A stretch of DNA of 64,000 nt from Takakia lepidozioides (Eukaryota > Streptophyta > Takakiopsida > Takakiales > Takakiaceae). The stretch spans positions 6,820,001-6,884,000 of the forward strand of contig CM060733.1 in assembly GCA_030704615.1 (NCBI GenBank), given 5' to 3'. This document shows, in pieces, positions 1-12,620 of the stretch. Position numbers and translations under genes: made by a program. The notes under the pieces were generated by a model. It saw nothing but the letters and a program-made list of their open reading frames with translations. It did not search any database and was not told where the DNA came from. Each line of letters opens with the position of its first letter. Positions within the stretch are counted from its first letter, which is position 1.

Positions 1-2160
1 AGTTTACACGTGTATGATACAGAGGGTTACATGGTGGTGAGGGTTACAGAGGGTCAGAGAGGGTTACATGGAGTGAGGGTTACATAGGGTGAGGGTGACA
101 CTCTGCGGTGTACAGAGGGTTACATGGTGGTGAGGGTTACAAAGGGTCACAGAGGGTTACATGGGTTATAGAGGGTTACATGGAGTGAGGGTTACATAAG
201 GGTGAGGGCGACACTCTGCGGTGTTACAGAGGGTTACATAGGTTACAAACAGAGGGTTTTGAGGGTTACAAGTGAGGGTTACATGGTGGCGAGGGTGACA
301 CTCTGCGGTGTTACAGAGGGTTACATGGTGGTAAGGGTTACACCTGGTGAGGGATATAGAGGGTCACAGAGGGTTACATGGGTTACAGAGGGTTACATGG
401 TGAGGGTTACAGAGGGTCAGAGAGGGTTACATGGAATGGGGGGGTGAGGGTGACACTCTGCGTGTTACAGAGGGTTACATAGGTTAGGGTTTGTGAGGGG
501 AGGGGTGGGTTACATGAGTGAGGTACATGGTGGCGAGGGTGACACTCTGCGGTGTTACAGAGGGTTACAGAGGTTACAAAGGTCAGAGAGGGTTACATGG
601 AATGAGGGTTACATAGGGGTGAGGGTGACACTCTGCGGTGTTACAGAGGGTTACGGTTAGGGGAGGGTTACAGTTACAGGGTTACATGGAGTGAGGTTAC
701 ATAAGGGGTGAGGGTGACACTCTACGGTGTTACACTGGGTTACATAGGGTACAGAGGTTACAGGGTTACAGGGTGACACTCTGCGGTGTACAGAGGTTAC
801 ATGGAGGTAAGGGTTACACCTGGTGAGGGATATAGAGGGTCACAGAGGGTTACATGGTGGTGAGGGTTACAGAAGGTCAGAGAGGGTTACATGGAATGAG
901 GGTTACATAGGGATGAGGGTGACACTCTGTGGTGTTACAGAGGGTTACATGGTGGTGAGGGTTACAAGGGTCACAGAGGGTTACATGGGTTACAGAGGGT
1001 TACAGTTACAGAGGGTTACATGGAGTGAGGGTTACATAAGGTGAGGGCGACACTCTGCGGTGTTACAGAGGGTTACATGGGTTACAGAGCCATAGAGGGT
1101 TTGTGATGGTTACATGGAGTGAGGGTGATATGGGTGAGGGTGACACTTTGCGGTGTCACAGAGGGTTTGTGAGGGTTACGGAGGGTTACATGGTGGCGAG
1201 GGTGACACTCTGCGGTGTTACAGGGGGTTACATGGTGGTAAGGGTTACACTTGGTGAGGGATATAGAGGGTCACACATGGGTTACAGAGGGTTACAGGGT
1301 TACAGAGGGTGGGTTACAGGTTGAGGGTTACAGAGGGTCAGAGAGGGTTACATGGAGGGTTACATAGGGGTGAGGGTGACACTCTGCGGTGTTACAGAGG
1401 GTTACAAAGGGTCATAGAGGGTTACAAAGGGGTCACAGAGGGTTACATGGGTTACAGAGGGTTACATGGAGTGAGGGTTACATAAGGGTGAGGGCGACAC
1501 TCTGCGGTGTTACAGAGGGTTACATGGGTTACAGAGCCACAGAGGGTTACAGGGATGGGATGAGGGTGACACTCTGCGGTGTCACAGAGGTTTGTGAGGG
1601 TTAGGGTTACATGGTGGCGAGGGTGACAGTGTTACAGAGAGGGTTACATGAGGGTTACATGGTGAGGGTGACAGGTGTCACACGGAGGGTTACATGGTGG
1701 CGAGGGTGACACTTTGCGGTGTTACAGAGGGTTACATGGTGGTAAGGGTTACACCTGGTGAGGGATATAGAGGGTCACAGAGGGTTACATGGTTACAGAG
1801 GGTACAGGGTCACAGGGGTTACATGGGTTACAGAGGGTCACAGAGGATTACATGGGTTACAAAGGGTTACAGAGGATTACATGGAGTGAGGGTTACACTC
1901 TGCGGTGTTACAGAGGGTTACATGGGTTACAGAGGGTTACATAGGGTTACATGGGTTGCAAAGTGTTATAGAGGGTTACATGTAGTGAGGGTTACATAGG
2001 GGTGGGGGTGACACTCTGCGGTGTTATAGAGGGTTACATGGGTTACAGAGGGTCATGGGTTATATGGGTTACAGAGGGGGGTTATATGGGTTACAGAGGG
2101 TTACATGGTGTGTGGGTTACACTCGGCGGAGTTACAGAGGGTTACATGGGGGTGATGGTT
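1..2160. repeat. GGGTTACA-type minisatellite array
   Basis: The stretch is built almost entirely from variants of GAGGGTTACATGG and AGAGGGTTACA. A longer module containing GACACTCTGCGGTGTTACA recurs roughly 18 times at irregular 60-170 bp spacing. The array begins before the window edge and decays near 2160 into GC-rich non-repeated DNA. Long open frames across it (for example 202-447, 1694-1999, 2002-2283) translate to the same VTEGYM-like repeat and are a by-product of a TAA/TAG-poor repeat, not genes. GGGTTAC resembles neither the plant TTTAGGG telomere repeat nor a perfect tandem telomere, so I call it an interstitial minisatellite. Confidence 0.9.
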
Positions 2161-3129
2161 GAACCCGGGGCGGGGGTTACAGGGAACTGGCGGACTGCTG
2201 GAAGCGGCGGACTGGTGTCGCAGAACGACGACGCAGGGGGGCGACGACGCCGATGGGATGAGGGCGGGGTGGGGAGGGATTGACCGAGCCCAGCCGGTTG
2301 CCTTTCGATGTCTGCCGGAGGCGAAGAACCGGCGGTACGGGTGTCAGGGCTGGACCGTCCTGACACGCTTGCATTAAGTTCTTACATTATTCCTATTATC
2401 TTCCATATTTTATACTCTAGGGTTTCCGCAGTTTATGATTGAAATTTTTCGAAGTTTAGTATGTATGTATAAGTATGTATTCTGTCCTTTAGTAGATTTT
2501 TTGAGATTTTCCAAATTTTTTTCTTATTTTTGGACAAGCTGAGCATGTAATATTTCTGGATTTTTAGACATATCACTTGAGTTAATCCAAAAATTTCAAG
2601 AACCCAAAATATAATTAATTTGTGTTGAATCTGACAGCAACGTCGGGTAACCATACCAACCATATTATTACTACTATGTAGCTTTCATTTTAGACTCCGA
2701 GTTTTATGAGGATGGAGCCTTCAAATGATTATTTTTGTCATAGAGAAGAGTTACATGAGAAAAAATTGGTTTCTTTATAAAGGAGAAAATATTGGGGCGT
2801 CTCCTTCTTCTGGTCTGTGATGTCTCTTCTTGATGCCTTGGAGGTTGCAAATTAATGTTGGGTTCCTGCGCGCCTAGCCTTGGTGCTCAAGGTCGTTAAA
2901 ATCTTACAGTTGCAAATTTCAGCCCCCAAAGTAGACTTTGGGGAGTATATATTGTTGGAATTATAGAAAATACACAGAGATATTATGAGTAATTTAGTGA
3001 ATAGATCAGTGTGATAGCCAACTTAGCGTTAGTTCTACCATAAGCTGTTCATGTTTCTGATTTCATGTTGCAGGTCACGTGGTGCTGACGTGCTATCTTC
3101 TGAGCTGTTGCTCATTCCCCCCCTTATAT
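2161..3129. other. Unassigned spacer, GC-rich then AT-rich
   Basis: About 215 bases of GC-rich sequence follow the minisatellite, then AT-rich DNA with many stops in all frames. I see no gene or transposon signature. Confidence 0.5.
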
Positions 3130-3235
3130 TACATAACATTCTAGAACTAACACGAGGAACTCTCATATTAGTACAAGTAACACGAGGGACTCTCCTACTA
3201 GTATGTATGTGTGTTAGTGTAGTGTCAAGTGGCCT
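3130..3235 (+). repeat. Dispersed repeat, left part
   Basis: The segment with ATAACATTCTAGAACTAACA and the later GTGTGTTAGTGTAGTG matches, on the opposite strand, about 21485-21550. At the second locus this part directly adjoins the repeat that is found separately at 5725-6140 here, which suggests one ancestral repeat unit split by about 2.5 kb of later insertions. Confidence 0.5.
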
Positions 3236-3802
3236 CTCATTTTAGATTGATAGCCTCTTGAATGCATAGCGGGTCATTTTGGGCGGCCATTCGGCGAGCG
3301 CATGTAACATAAAAATGATTTTGCTGTACAATACACATGAAATGAAAGTCAGACATATGGACATATAGACAGAGAGACACCTTGCTCCATTTTGGAACAT
3401 ACTGCATGCTACAAAAGTTTTAAATTTTAAATTTATGATCGTGACCATACATCATGAAGGGGTTTGATCAGGTCAAAAAATATCAGTCAGCGACATCCAA
3501 ATTGGTAAAGATTACAAACATGAAAACAGGGTCTCATCCTCCCACAATCTTGAGTCCAGATTCTAGATAGGCTTGATCTTGCAGTGAAGGCCAATTAGTG
3601 AAAACACAAAATACTTCAAGTCCTGCAATTAAAAATAAGAAGTTAGTACAACATTAGTGTCCAATACAATCAAACCTGGATAAATGTTACCTCTTTTTTT
3701 GTTATATCATCCTAAATGTTATGGTTTTCTTACTCTGTAAAAATATACACTAAGAATGACAAGAAAAGTGTTATTTGTTATTGAATACCTCTTTGTTAAG
3801 AC

Positions 3803-4307
3803 CAGTGTTGGACTGGTATCAAGTTTTTTACATACCAGTCTGGTCCTGGTACCAGACGCATCACAAAGTTTTCATACCAGTCTGGTCTATATAATGGTGG
3901 ATGTATATTTGTCCAAATATTGGTATGAGTATGAGTATCATGACCACAATACCAGTTGGTATGAGGTATCAACTCTGGTATCATCCTTTATGTGTATTGT
4001 ATTTATTTTCACTTGATATTTTCTATTTGATAAACTTGTAATTCAAGATGGCTTTAGAAGTAAATATTCATAAATACAAATGTATAGGCAAATGTACACA
4101 TAAATTAATATGGTACACATACCATAGTAAATGAGGTAGACTGCGGGGGAGTACTGGTATTGTGGCTGGTATGAAAAAATTGATACCAACCCGGTCTGGT
4201 ATGACCAAGTACTCTCCCAAACGATACCAGACTGGTCTGGTATTTAATACCAGTGCATATACTAGTACTTTATACCAGTCCTTCACCTATATACCAGTCC
4301 AACACTC
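3803..4307. mobile_element. hAT-type MITE, intact ends
   Basis: The element starts CAGTGTTGGACTGGTAT and ends ATACCAGTCCAACACTC, imperfect terminal inverted repeats of about 17 bp. It is flanked by a perfect 8-bp target duplication GTTAAGAC at 3795-3802 and 4308-4315. An 8-bp duplication with CAGTG-like ends is the hallmark of the hAT superfamily. Subterminal copies of ACCAGTCTGGT and CTGGTACCAG occur inside both ends, as expected for transposase-binding motifs. At 505 bp with no coding capacity it is non-autonomous. A related copy lies at 29630-30965 and a fragment near 20640-20830. Confidence 0.88.
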
Positions 4308-4374
4308 GTTAAGACACCTTTGTAATTGTTACATTCAATAAAATAATAATAAAATAAAGATGGTACTAGTATTC

Positions 4375-4503
4375 AAATTCAAATTCACTCTTGAAATGGG
4401 CATTTGACCTATTGAAATGAGCGTTTCAATGTTGAGATGGGCATTTCAACTATTGAAATGGCCATTCAATATTGAGATGCGTATTTGAAATCTTAAAATG
4501 GCC
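4375..4503. repeat. Short degenerate tandem repeat
   Basis: A unit of about 30 bp around ATTGAAATGGGCATTTCA is repeated four to five times with substitutions. The motif is partly palindromic (TTGAAATG/CATTTCAA). No coding role is evident. Confidence 0.6.
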
Positions 4504-5429
4504 AGGAGAAGCCTAACCGCCGTCTGTTAGGGTTTAGGGGGCCTCCAGGGAACTTGAGAACCTCCTGGTAGGGTACCGCGAATGTTTACGGAACAAAGAA
4601 TAGTAGGTTGAGCACTCTGTGATGACACTTCAGTGCTACTGAGATACTATGAGCGTATGTTTGAAGAAGAGAGGAAGCATCGATGCTACCATTGTACGTG
4701 TTGGCAATGTCTTGTTATGAGTGGATCGAGAATCCAACAAGAAGCTGTGTTTGCAGATTAAATGTGAGGTTCCACATTGGTCTTGATTTTGCCGTGAGAG
4801 CCAAAAGGTTGAATTGCAAGTGCTTAAGTAGATTTAGAATCCTCCCTGTTTGTTGTAGATTTAAGAACCGACTCGGTGAAGTATCAACTCTTGAGGGCAA
4901 CGAAGAGGTCGACGAGGTTGCCTAGAGCAAGTCGACGTCGACACTGATGAGAGCAGCGATGAGATTGAGTTTGATAGTGGACATAGAGACATTAAGTCAT
5001 ATTTTCTGCCCTCTCTCTAAATGTTATCTTGCATCTGAAGGACATGTTTTAATGTTAAATTTCTAATTGTTACGTTATGAAATTTCAACCTATTTTACTG
5101 TTATTTGATATAATTGCCTAATTGTTATAGAGTTCCTAGTATTGGAGCATAACAATAGAGGAAAAAGAGAGAGAAAAAACAAATCCAGACGTTTATTCAC
5201 CTAAAATACGAGATCTGTGACATCAAATATTGCTATCCACTACAATCTCCATAATGGAAGGAAAAGCCTACAAGCGGAGCAAACAAAATCAACCAGTAAC
5301 CAGTCCACAGCCCAATATAGCACGCCCATGTCTGTAGCTATTCAATATCCTTCAACATAGGAAGGGTGCTTCAGGTTCAGCAAGCTCCCATTCAAGTAAA
5401 TTGGCCTATTAATGGATGGGCACTTGTAC
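4504..5429. other. Unassigned spacer
   Basis: No gene recognised. An 80-residue frame at 4683-4925 has no recognisable domain and its antisense is equally open, so it is not annotated as a gene. Confidence 0.4.
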
Positions 5430-5560
5430 CTTCATTATTAAGCACTTGTACCTTGAGGTTTGAACCCTTGACTCTTGAGGCTTGAACCCTTCATTACTAA
5501 GCATCATTATTAAGCACTTGTACCTTGAGGTTTGAACCCTTCATTATTAAACTTAGACTT
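5430..5560. repeat. Short tandem duplication
   Basis: The phrase CACTTGTACCTTGAGGTTTG with GAACCCTTCATTATTAA is repeated with small changes two to three times. Confidence 0.6.
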
Positions 5561-5724
5561 CCATTTGCAAGTTTTTGTTTTTTAGCCCTTCATGATGAAA
5601 GGTTCAGATTTTTTCTGGCCTTTCTTTTGAAGGGCCCTGATTTTTTGGCCCTTCATATGGTTTTGCAAGTTGATGGGCGTTGCAGTCGTCTTCAAAAATA
5701 GACACTGCCAGCAGGTCGTTGTGG

Positions 5725-6140
5725 TGGGAGCGAGACTTAACATCATATCATTGTAGGTTTGGACTTTGTTTAATTGGTCTTGGATGCATTAAACAGTTTT
5801 CTAGACACATTAAACATGATGATTAATGTTTAAGAATGATGGCTTTTAAGTAGCATTCACAACCACCATTGGACACAGATGAAGCATCTAACCTATACAT
5901 GTATACAAGGTTGGGTCATAATGAATATTTGGCATATATGTGTTTTTTAAATCTTATGTATTTATGACGCTTTTACCACAGAATTTGATGACAGGCTCTA
6001 ATGGGCTGACCGACTATGATAGCAGGTCCAATATTTTTGAAAAAAGGTATCTAGAAAAAATAGATATGCGTACATAGCATCTGTTGTACAAAGATAGAAG
6101 CTGGTTAAGGAAGTCTTATAGAGTTGAGTCAAAATGTTAT
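5725..6140 (+). repeat. Dispersed repeat, inverted partner at 21.0-21.5 kb
   Basis: This stretch matches the reverse complement of about 21040-21470 along its length. Shared landmarks are ATTAAACATGATGATTAATG, ACCACCATTGGACA, CATAATGAAT, TTTATGA, GGTCCAATATTTTT and GTCTTATAGAGTT. No open frame is shared, so it is probably an old non-coding transposon or LTR fragment. Confidence 0.7.
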
Positions 6141-6679
6141 GTAAGGCTTATGCTTACTGTAGATAGGGTAAGGGTATCAAACGTAGCACTGTATACATTT
6201 TATAATTCCAGTAATAGACAAGTGCATCAAAACTCAATTCAAATTTAATCATGTTTCGATTTAATTGTAAATTTTGCCTAGAGGGCCAATACATGGCATA
6301 TTCCCTAGGAAAAGAAAGGTGATTTGTCAAGTGCCCGGGACTCTCATGGGTGACACTTACTGCCCTCAACCCCATACCAGGTCTTGACACACACCTATTC
6401 CCTCAATCCCATGCCCTAGCAAGAGCAAAATATAGAAGAAGGAAAATGATAACCGCGCTATGTAACCGCCCTCCATTACTGACAATTGCATGCATTCGAA
6501 GCACAATCATAAACAATCTCCCCTAATCAACAATCTATTATGAACTTATCTTTAGTCAATAGCAATTGACAACGCTGTCAACCAAAGTATAATATGAATG
6601 TACTTGGTATATTTATATTGGGGGGGGCTTTATAGGTGACCCAATGACTCAATAGTTAGTTATAGGCCCCCTTACTCGG

Positions 6680-7440
6680 CTCTCATTTTTGAATAATTGG
6701 GAGTTTAAGGCTCACTCGTGAGCTAGGCAGCGGGCCCATGCACGGATGTCGGGCGCCACCCGGCGGGTCCAGGTCTACTCAAGTTGGAGCTGCTCATGGT
6801 CTGCTCAGAGTCTGCTGACAGGTAAGGTCGGGTCTGCTCGAGGGTAGGGTCTGCTCACTGCTGGCAGGTCGGGTCCGCTCACAGATCTTGCTCAGGGTCT
6901 GCTGACATGTAAGGTCAGGTCTGCTCGAGGATAGGGTCTGTTCTCTGCTGGCAAGTCGGGTCCACTCGCGGGTCTGAATGGTCTGCTCGTCGCGCCGCAG
7001 CCCGCCTGCGGGACTTCGAATTTTTTGCGGGAAAACTCGCCCATCCAAAAGAGGGTCATTAATACACGTGCAACACCAGCCGGAACCATCATTAATGCAT
7101 GTTTGGCACAGCCAAGGTTGTGGGTTCAACCTCACGGGTACCACTCAATGGGCCCAACCACCACACTACCTACCGCTTGTTACTATCCCAACATTTTTTT
7201 TTATCTCGTAACCTAGAGAACAGCCGCAGTCAGCCCTAATGCTGCCTAGGGTCACCCTACCTCGCGACAGACCATACCTCACGGTAAACCACCTAGGCTG
7301 AGTCTGGCGGCATACCATACCTGGTGGCAGACCCACCCGGGCTGGGTCATGGATCGTGGCGGGGCCACCCGGGGGCGCCCCACGGCCCGATGTCTGGCTC
7401 ACACTTGAGCCTTAAACACCCAATTATTCAACAATGAGAA
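6680..7440. mobile_element. Fold-back element with long terminal inverted repeats
   Basis: The left arm at 6680-6725 and the right arm at 7395-7440 are reverse complements over about 40 bp, sharing TGAATAATTGGG and GTTTAAGGCTCA. The interior is GC-rich, unlike its surroundings. It contains an 88-bp direct duplication (about 6802-6975, GTCTGCTGACA...CTGGCA) and a Pol III box-B-like GGGTTCAACCTC near 7122. I could not identify a clear target-site duplication, so the superfamily is open. Confidence 0.6.
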
Positions 7441-7737
7441 GCCCTCACCCCATCGTTCATTGTACCATGAGACTTTCAATCAGCTGTCATGAATAAAGTA
7501 GTTCTTAGTATTTGTTGTGGATTGCCTTGGAATATCCATTGTTTAGTGTTCTCCTTCTAGAAATTCTACATGTACTGTGCAATCTTAGGTCAACCTATCA
7601 AATGACTACCATTTGTAGGTCGAAACGACATGGAAGAGTGACAGCAGTAACTGTCACCAACAAGGGCATATTGAAGCTTATAATCATAATTACCAGCCAC
7701 AAGATCACCAGACTGAAAATGCTCGGATATTAAAGTT

Positions 7738-8046
7738 ATCCGTTAAGTCCAAGGGGTGCATGGAGTTCGGCGAGTCAAAAGACAGGGTGAGCAGGGTGGA
7801 CGCGGGCCCACAAAGTACAAGCGAGATAAAGAGGGGGCCAAACTCACAATAGCATAAAAACCAGCCCAAATGTCTTTGATCCCGTCTTCCTCTGCGCCCT
7901 GCGCTGAGACACGTGAATGAGCCTGACGCAGGGCCCACGCTCCCATCATGTTGACCTTCCAACTGGCATAAGGCCAGACCACTTTATCATCTCTCATGCC
8001 CAGTTTTCTCGAGTCGTGCCCATTTTACTGGACTTAACGGATCGGC
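7738..8046. repeat. Small inverted-repeat element
   Basis: ATCCGTTAAGTCCA at 7738-7751 is the reverse complement of TGGACTTAACGGAT at about 8032-8046. The 309-bp interval has no conserved open frame. It resembles a MITE, but the flanks show no convincing target duplication. Confidence 0.45.
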
Positions 8047-8985
8047 TGAAACTGCCCACCAAAGCCGCATGTGGGATAGATGAGAAGGTCAAAGAGGGCG
8101 GGACTTCACGGATAATTTAATTATCTGAATTTGTTGGCTTTGTCCATAGACTTTGTATCATGTTGAAGTCAATGGAGAAGATCTGGTCAGCTGTTTTATG
8201 CCATGTGAAGGCTTTTCCTAGTCCGAAAACATTGTGTATTGTGTTGCGTCATGCCAATGAGCAAATACAATTTGTAGATAGTAAAATAACATATGATCTA
8301 GTAGAATCTATTTAAAATAATAATAATATTTGACGCCTCCCGAAGGAAGTGTGAATTATGGTGTTTCTTCACCGCGAAGGGCCACAACCACTTGAGAGGT
8401 GGTATGTGCCCATTACCACTGGGCTACAACTTGGTTGTCATCTATTTAGAACATTAACCACATCTCGCTTTTGCTTGCGGTCGATAGAGCATCCATGGCT
8501 CTACTACAATTTGGCGAATATATATTTTAGTTGGAAGCTGACCCGTCCAGAGATTAGAGCCGGGTTCTATGGGCACTCCCAAACGGCCCCCCCAAGCAAG
8601 CGTCCCAGAGCGAATCCCTTAAAAATGAGAGGGGGTGGTTCCATGGACAGTTTTCCATTCACCCCTCTAGAAATCTTTGGCACCAATTGTTGTGGGCCCA
8701 TGACATAATAATTGATAATTAATATAAGTTTTGGATGAAAATATCAAAAATCATTCATTCTCTTGAAATCTAACTTACTTTGGATGTAAATCAGTAGTAT
8801 TCTATAAGTCTGCAGGCCCGCTGTAGGAAAAAACAAAGGTGTTAGTTAGGGGCGCCCCGAAAGTTGAAGAAACCCAATCGTCCCCTGGAAAAGGAGAGGC
8901 TTTTTTGGGCCCTTAGCAAAGGGGCAATCTGTGGGGGCGCCCCTTAAGGAATATCCTATTTCGACCACTAGTGCCTATTCATGGA
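8047..8985. other. Unassigned spacer with a box-A-like motif
   Basis: A 116-residue frame at 8358-8708 has no recognised domain. Read on the minus strand near 8405-8432, TAGCCCAGTGG fits the Pol III box A consensus, but no box B follows at the usual distance, so at best it is a decayed tRNA-like fragment. Confidence 0.3.
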
Positions 8986-8999
8986 GGGGGGGGGGGGGG
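8986..8999 (+). repeat. Poly-G run (14 G)
   Basis: A homopolymer of 14 G; a low-complexity tract prone to length error. Confidence 0.9.
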
Positions 9000-9039
9000 T
9001 TGCAGCTGCCCATGGAACCCGGCTCTCAGTGTCTTGGGG

Positions 9040-9165
9040 CCAGGGCCAGCTTTTGCTGGTCAACGGTGGTCGGTTCACAAGTCATATTGTAGAAGTGTCT
9101 ATGTTTTGGTCTGCACAACTGCGTGCTTACAAAAATTATACTATGTGGGCAAGTCATTTCTCACA
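9040..9165 (+). repeat. Repeat-family segment shared by four loci
   Basis: The phrase CAGCTTTTGCTGGTCAACGG followed by GTCGGTT and AGAAGTGTCTA recurs with divergence at about 12050-12140, 15720-15830 and 17630-17720. It is the edge of the low-copy unit annotated at 10390-12620 and 15700-18310. Confidence 0.55.
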
Positions 9166-9199
9166 AACAGATCACAAAAAATAGTGTTGACGTAAACCA

Positions 9200-10389
9200 C
9201 ATCTTGCAGTTGAGATCACTCGGATAATTACATTAGCATATGCTCTAAGTGCGCTTCTTGTCTCCTTTTGGGTAGCAGAGTGCTTGGTATGTGGTTCCAC
9301 ATAAATACTTCAAGATGCTTTGAATTGCTATGCAGTGCATTATGTTTAGGTCCGGTTGAAAAATGTAGCAACCATACTATGTAACAACATAAGCTATGTC
9401 AAGGCGAGATCCCAATAATATAGCAAACATAACACTCTCCACAATTTCTTTGTAAAGATTTTTTTTTTAGAATCCAATCCTATTTCCATGTCAACCTTGT
9501 TATTCACGACTTCTACTGAATCATCAAATAACTGCACATTTGGATCTAGATTCTACATGCATGCTCGCACTACGTACAACTAAATATCCAAACTCACTAG
9601 TAGTACCGTACATTAGTATGTACTTTGTTTGCCCTATGTAAATCAGCTTCAATTCTCAATAGCTAGTGATGTGGCCAAGTCCCACATAATAATATGTACC
9701 ATTATGTTATCACCTCAAATTTTTTCTTCGGATGATCAACTACTGTGTTCACATCCCTACAGGGCCACCCAAACCATCACTACGTACAACTCTACTAACA
9801 TCCTTAATATCCATAGTAGTAGTTGATAACTCATCTTGCATGCTTTTTTGTTGTTAAACTAAAAACAAAGAAAATACTACCATAAAACAATTTTCAAAAA
9901 GAACTCCTAAACATAGTTATGTTACGTGAGCAGTAACCTATTGAAAATGCATAAACAATACACTATGGTATATTAGTTGACAAAGAGCCTTCATTACTAT
10001 ATGCTCTTTTATATACCACACACAAACATGTAGGAACATATATGTTCAAAACCCTCCAGCTGTCCACGCCGTAAGAGTCCAATTACTAGCCCAGAATGAA
10101 ATGTTAAAGGTAGAACTGACTACAATCAACCTTCATAAAATTCTACTGTGGGAAATACACAATGCCAATTCCAATAGGCGAAAGGAAGGAAGGGCACTTA
10201 ATATGGTACAACTAGAGGGATCTTAAAGGGTAAGACTAGAGGGACCCTCGAAGTGGAGATGTTAAAAAGTATACAAGTAGATTCTTGCATAAATATATAG
10301 ATCTCCATATGAAACTATACATAATAAGGTGGGTAAGGCTAACAATGTGGTGAGAGAGTGTGTTGACATGTAGAAAATCGCGATGGCAA
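9200..10389. other. Unassigned AT-rich spacer
   Basis: No gene, RNA or transposon end recognised; stops occur in every frame. Confidence 0.4.
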
Positions 10390-12620
10390 TTTGTAAGAAA
10401 GAAAGAGACACCTTCCATCCACGGAAAGAGATCTCGTATAATTACTAATATCTCTTATATGGGACAAAGGAAAATATAATTTCCAAGATAGATAAGAGTG
10501 GGAAGATGTCAGCTTCTTCGGGCGATGCGCAATATGCCATCTGCAAATGTCGGGTAAATCGAGAGGTCGGTTTAAATTACATTCTTTGTGTAGTCACTAC
10601 ACAATTTAGAAAAGAAGTGGAGCTCTTGATAGTTCCAACTTAGATCTTGATGTCAACAGTTATGGCCCCTGTGTGGAGCTGGAGCTGGTGGAGGAAAACG
10701 ATAATGTGGGTCCAGAAATGGTGGCGGATGACCAATTGGCGGTCGAATTCTTCCATATGTATTTAGGATCCGGTGTCCAGGTGGATGTCGTGGGTGATGG
10801 TCATCATTGCCCTGTTTTTGCTCCTGTGAAGACACAAGTTTATATCATCAAGTAGCATGAGCTGTTATTGAATCAGTTTAGGTTCGGTTGCATCCACTAC
10901 AATTGCGTACCATATTAGAGGCCTACCCTCAGAGTCCTTTCAGTCTTGTCAGTCTTTTCAACTCTTACATACTTGTTTCTTACCAGCTCTAAAACACATC
11001 AGGTAGACGTTTATGTTATCTACCATTGAGAAGTTCCATCTCCTTCAATCACGATGAAATATAATTGACCTAATTTTACATGCCTAGATGCTGCCTGCAC
11101 ACAATCAAGTTTTTAGCATATTACCCAGGCAAGACTGAAAGGCTGTAGCCAGTCGCGAGTTCAAACACCCTACGTGTTAGTCTGTTTGTACTTCTCCCGT
11201 TTGGGAATGGTAAGCCGAGTCAAGTTCATGCATCCACGACAATTGACGACTGTTGAAATTTTCTGTTTCAATATGGAGCCATCTAGAAACCAATCTATTG
11301 TACATGATTAATGCAGACTAGTAATACCTACTTCCAGGTCACTCTAGACTGGTTACACCTAATGGGTCACAGGTCTAGGGATTGGTCAGAGGAAGAGAGA
11401 GCAAATTTACCAGAAAAGTCTCCAACCCTGTTTGCGATTTATTGAGTTCAAAACTGGGTGGCGCACAGTCCCTTTCTATTGAATCTGCAAATCCTCCCAG
11501 AAATTATGGGAACAAAGATTTTAGAGATGATATCAATATACATACGTACAAACGACGTAGTTATGATTGACAATAACTACCCTATCAAGCATAATACACC
11601 ATGATGCTTGAGGTCGTTTCGGTATAAAGTTCAGTGCTCACCAAGGCAGCCTTTAGGCGGTGGACAAATTCAAGTCCATCAAACATCTAAAGCATCCATT
11701 GATCATCCACAATTCTGTAGTCTCATTCGATCTAGCAATATATCTTTATCTTGGATTATGCACCTCGACAATGGATCATGTCAAGCTGCATGACGTGGAG
11801 ACGACGTGGTAGAGACTTAGCCGCAGTAGCAGTGACCAGCGAGGCTGGCGAATTGAAACTTATTATAAGCAACCACGAGACTAAAACTGCAACATGGATA
11901 ACGTCTGCCATCGGCTGATTGAGGACTAACTTCTTATGGCCATCTGGAAGTTTGATCTCCGTGGTTGCTCAGTGGTAAGGAACGTGACCACTCCAGACCA
12001 AAAACAAAATGAAGTTAGCCTCAATATGCAAGCTCTTCAGTGTGCCGGCCCCAGCTGATCTAGCAGTTGTTGGTCAACAATGGTCAGTTTTATCAAACAA
12101 ATTATGATTTCAGAAGTGTCTACGTGAGGGTGTCTACGACCAAACTCGTAAATTAGTGAGAGCATAAAAGAGAGATCTATGCCTTGAAAACAAATTTCCT
12201 TGCCCGATCTTTAAATCTTTCTCTCACGCACACAGACATGAGCTCTCCGTGGACGTTAGAGAGCAAATTTTCTTCTCTCTCTCTCTCATGTGCACACACG
12301 CAATAAATCAGTCCTCAAGCCTCGAGGAGTTGTGGTTGTTGATTTAAAAATGCTTGTTGAAGAAGCATACATGAGACACTAGAAGAGGAAAAAGGTACAG
12401 AAGACTCTAACGCAAGCACAGACAAAGCCATCGTCCTAGCTATTTGTATACAGCTTAACAACTTTGTATCAGGAAGCGTCCCGCAAACGTCCCGTAAGCG
12501 CCTCCCGATCGACCAGCAGATAGCGTGCTGACAAAAGTCAGCTCCTAGAGCGCGTTTTTCCTAGGGTGACTCTTGAAAGGACTCGAATCTTCATGTTGCT
12601 ATTTACAGTCGGCACAAGTC
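10390..12620 (+). repeat. 2.3-kb low-copy unit, copy 1
   Basis: This block is colinear with about 15940-18310 with many small indels. Landmarks present in both include AGAAAGAGACA, GGATCCGG(T/G)GTC, CAACTCTTACAT-like text, GATTAATGCAGAC, CCTCCCAGAAATT and GAAGAAGC(A/G)TACATGAGACA. It also contains tRNA-like pieces: a box-B-like GAGTTCAAACACC near 11158 and a box-A-like TTGCTCAGTGG near 11964. Open frames are not conserved between the copies, so I treat it as a duplicated non-coding or retro-derived segment. Confidence 0.65.

Noticed and set aside
1-2160. Telomeric array
   Set aside because: The core is GGGTTACA with long irregular insertions, not a perfect TTTAGGG, TTAGGG or TTTTAGGG repeat.
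202-2283. A series of plus-strand frames of 70-100 codons in the minisatellite
   Set aside because: They translate the same tandem repeat in whichever frame lacks stops; boundaries follow repeat irregularities, not gene signals.
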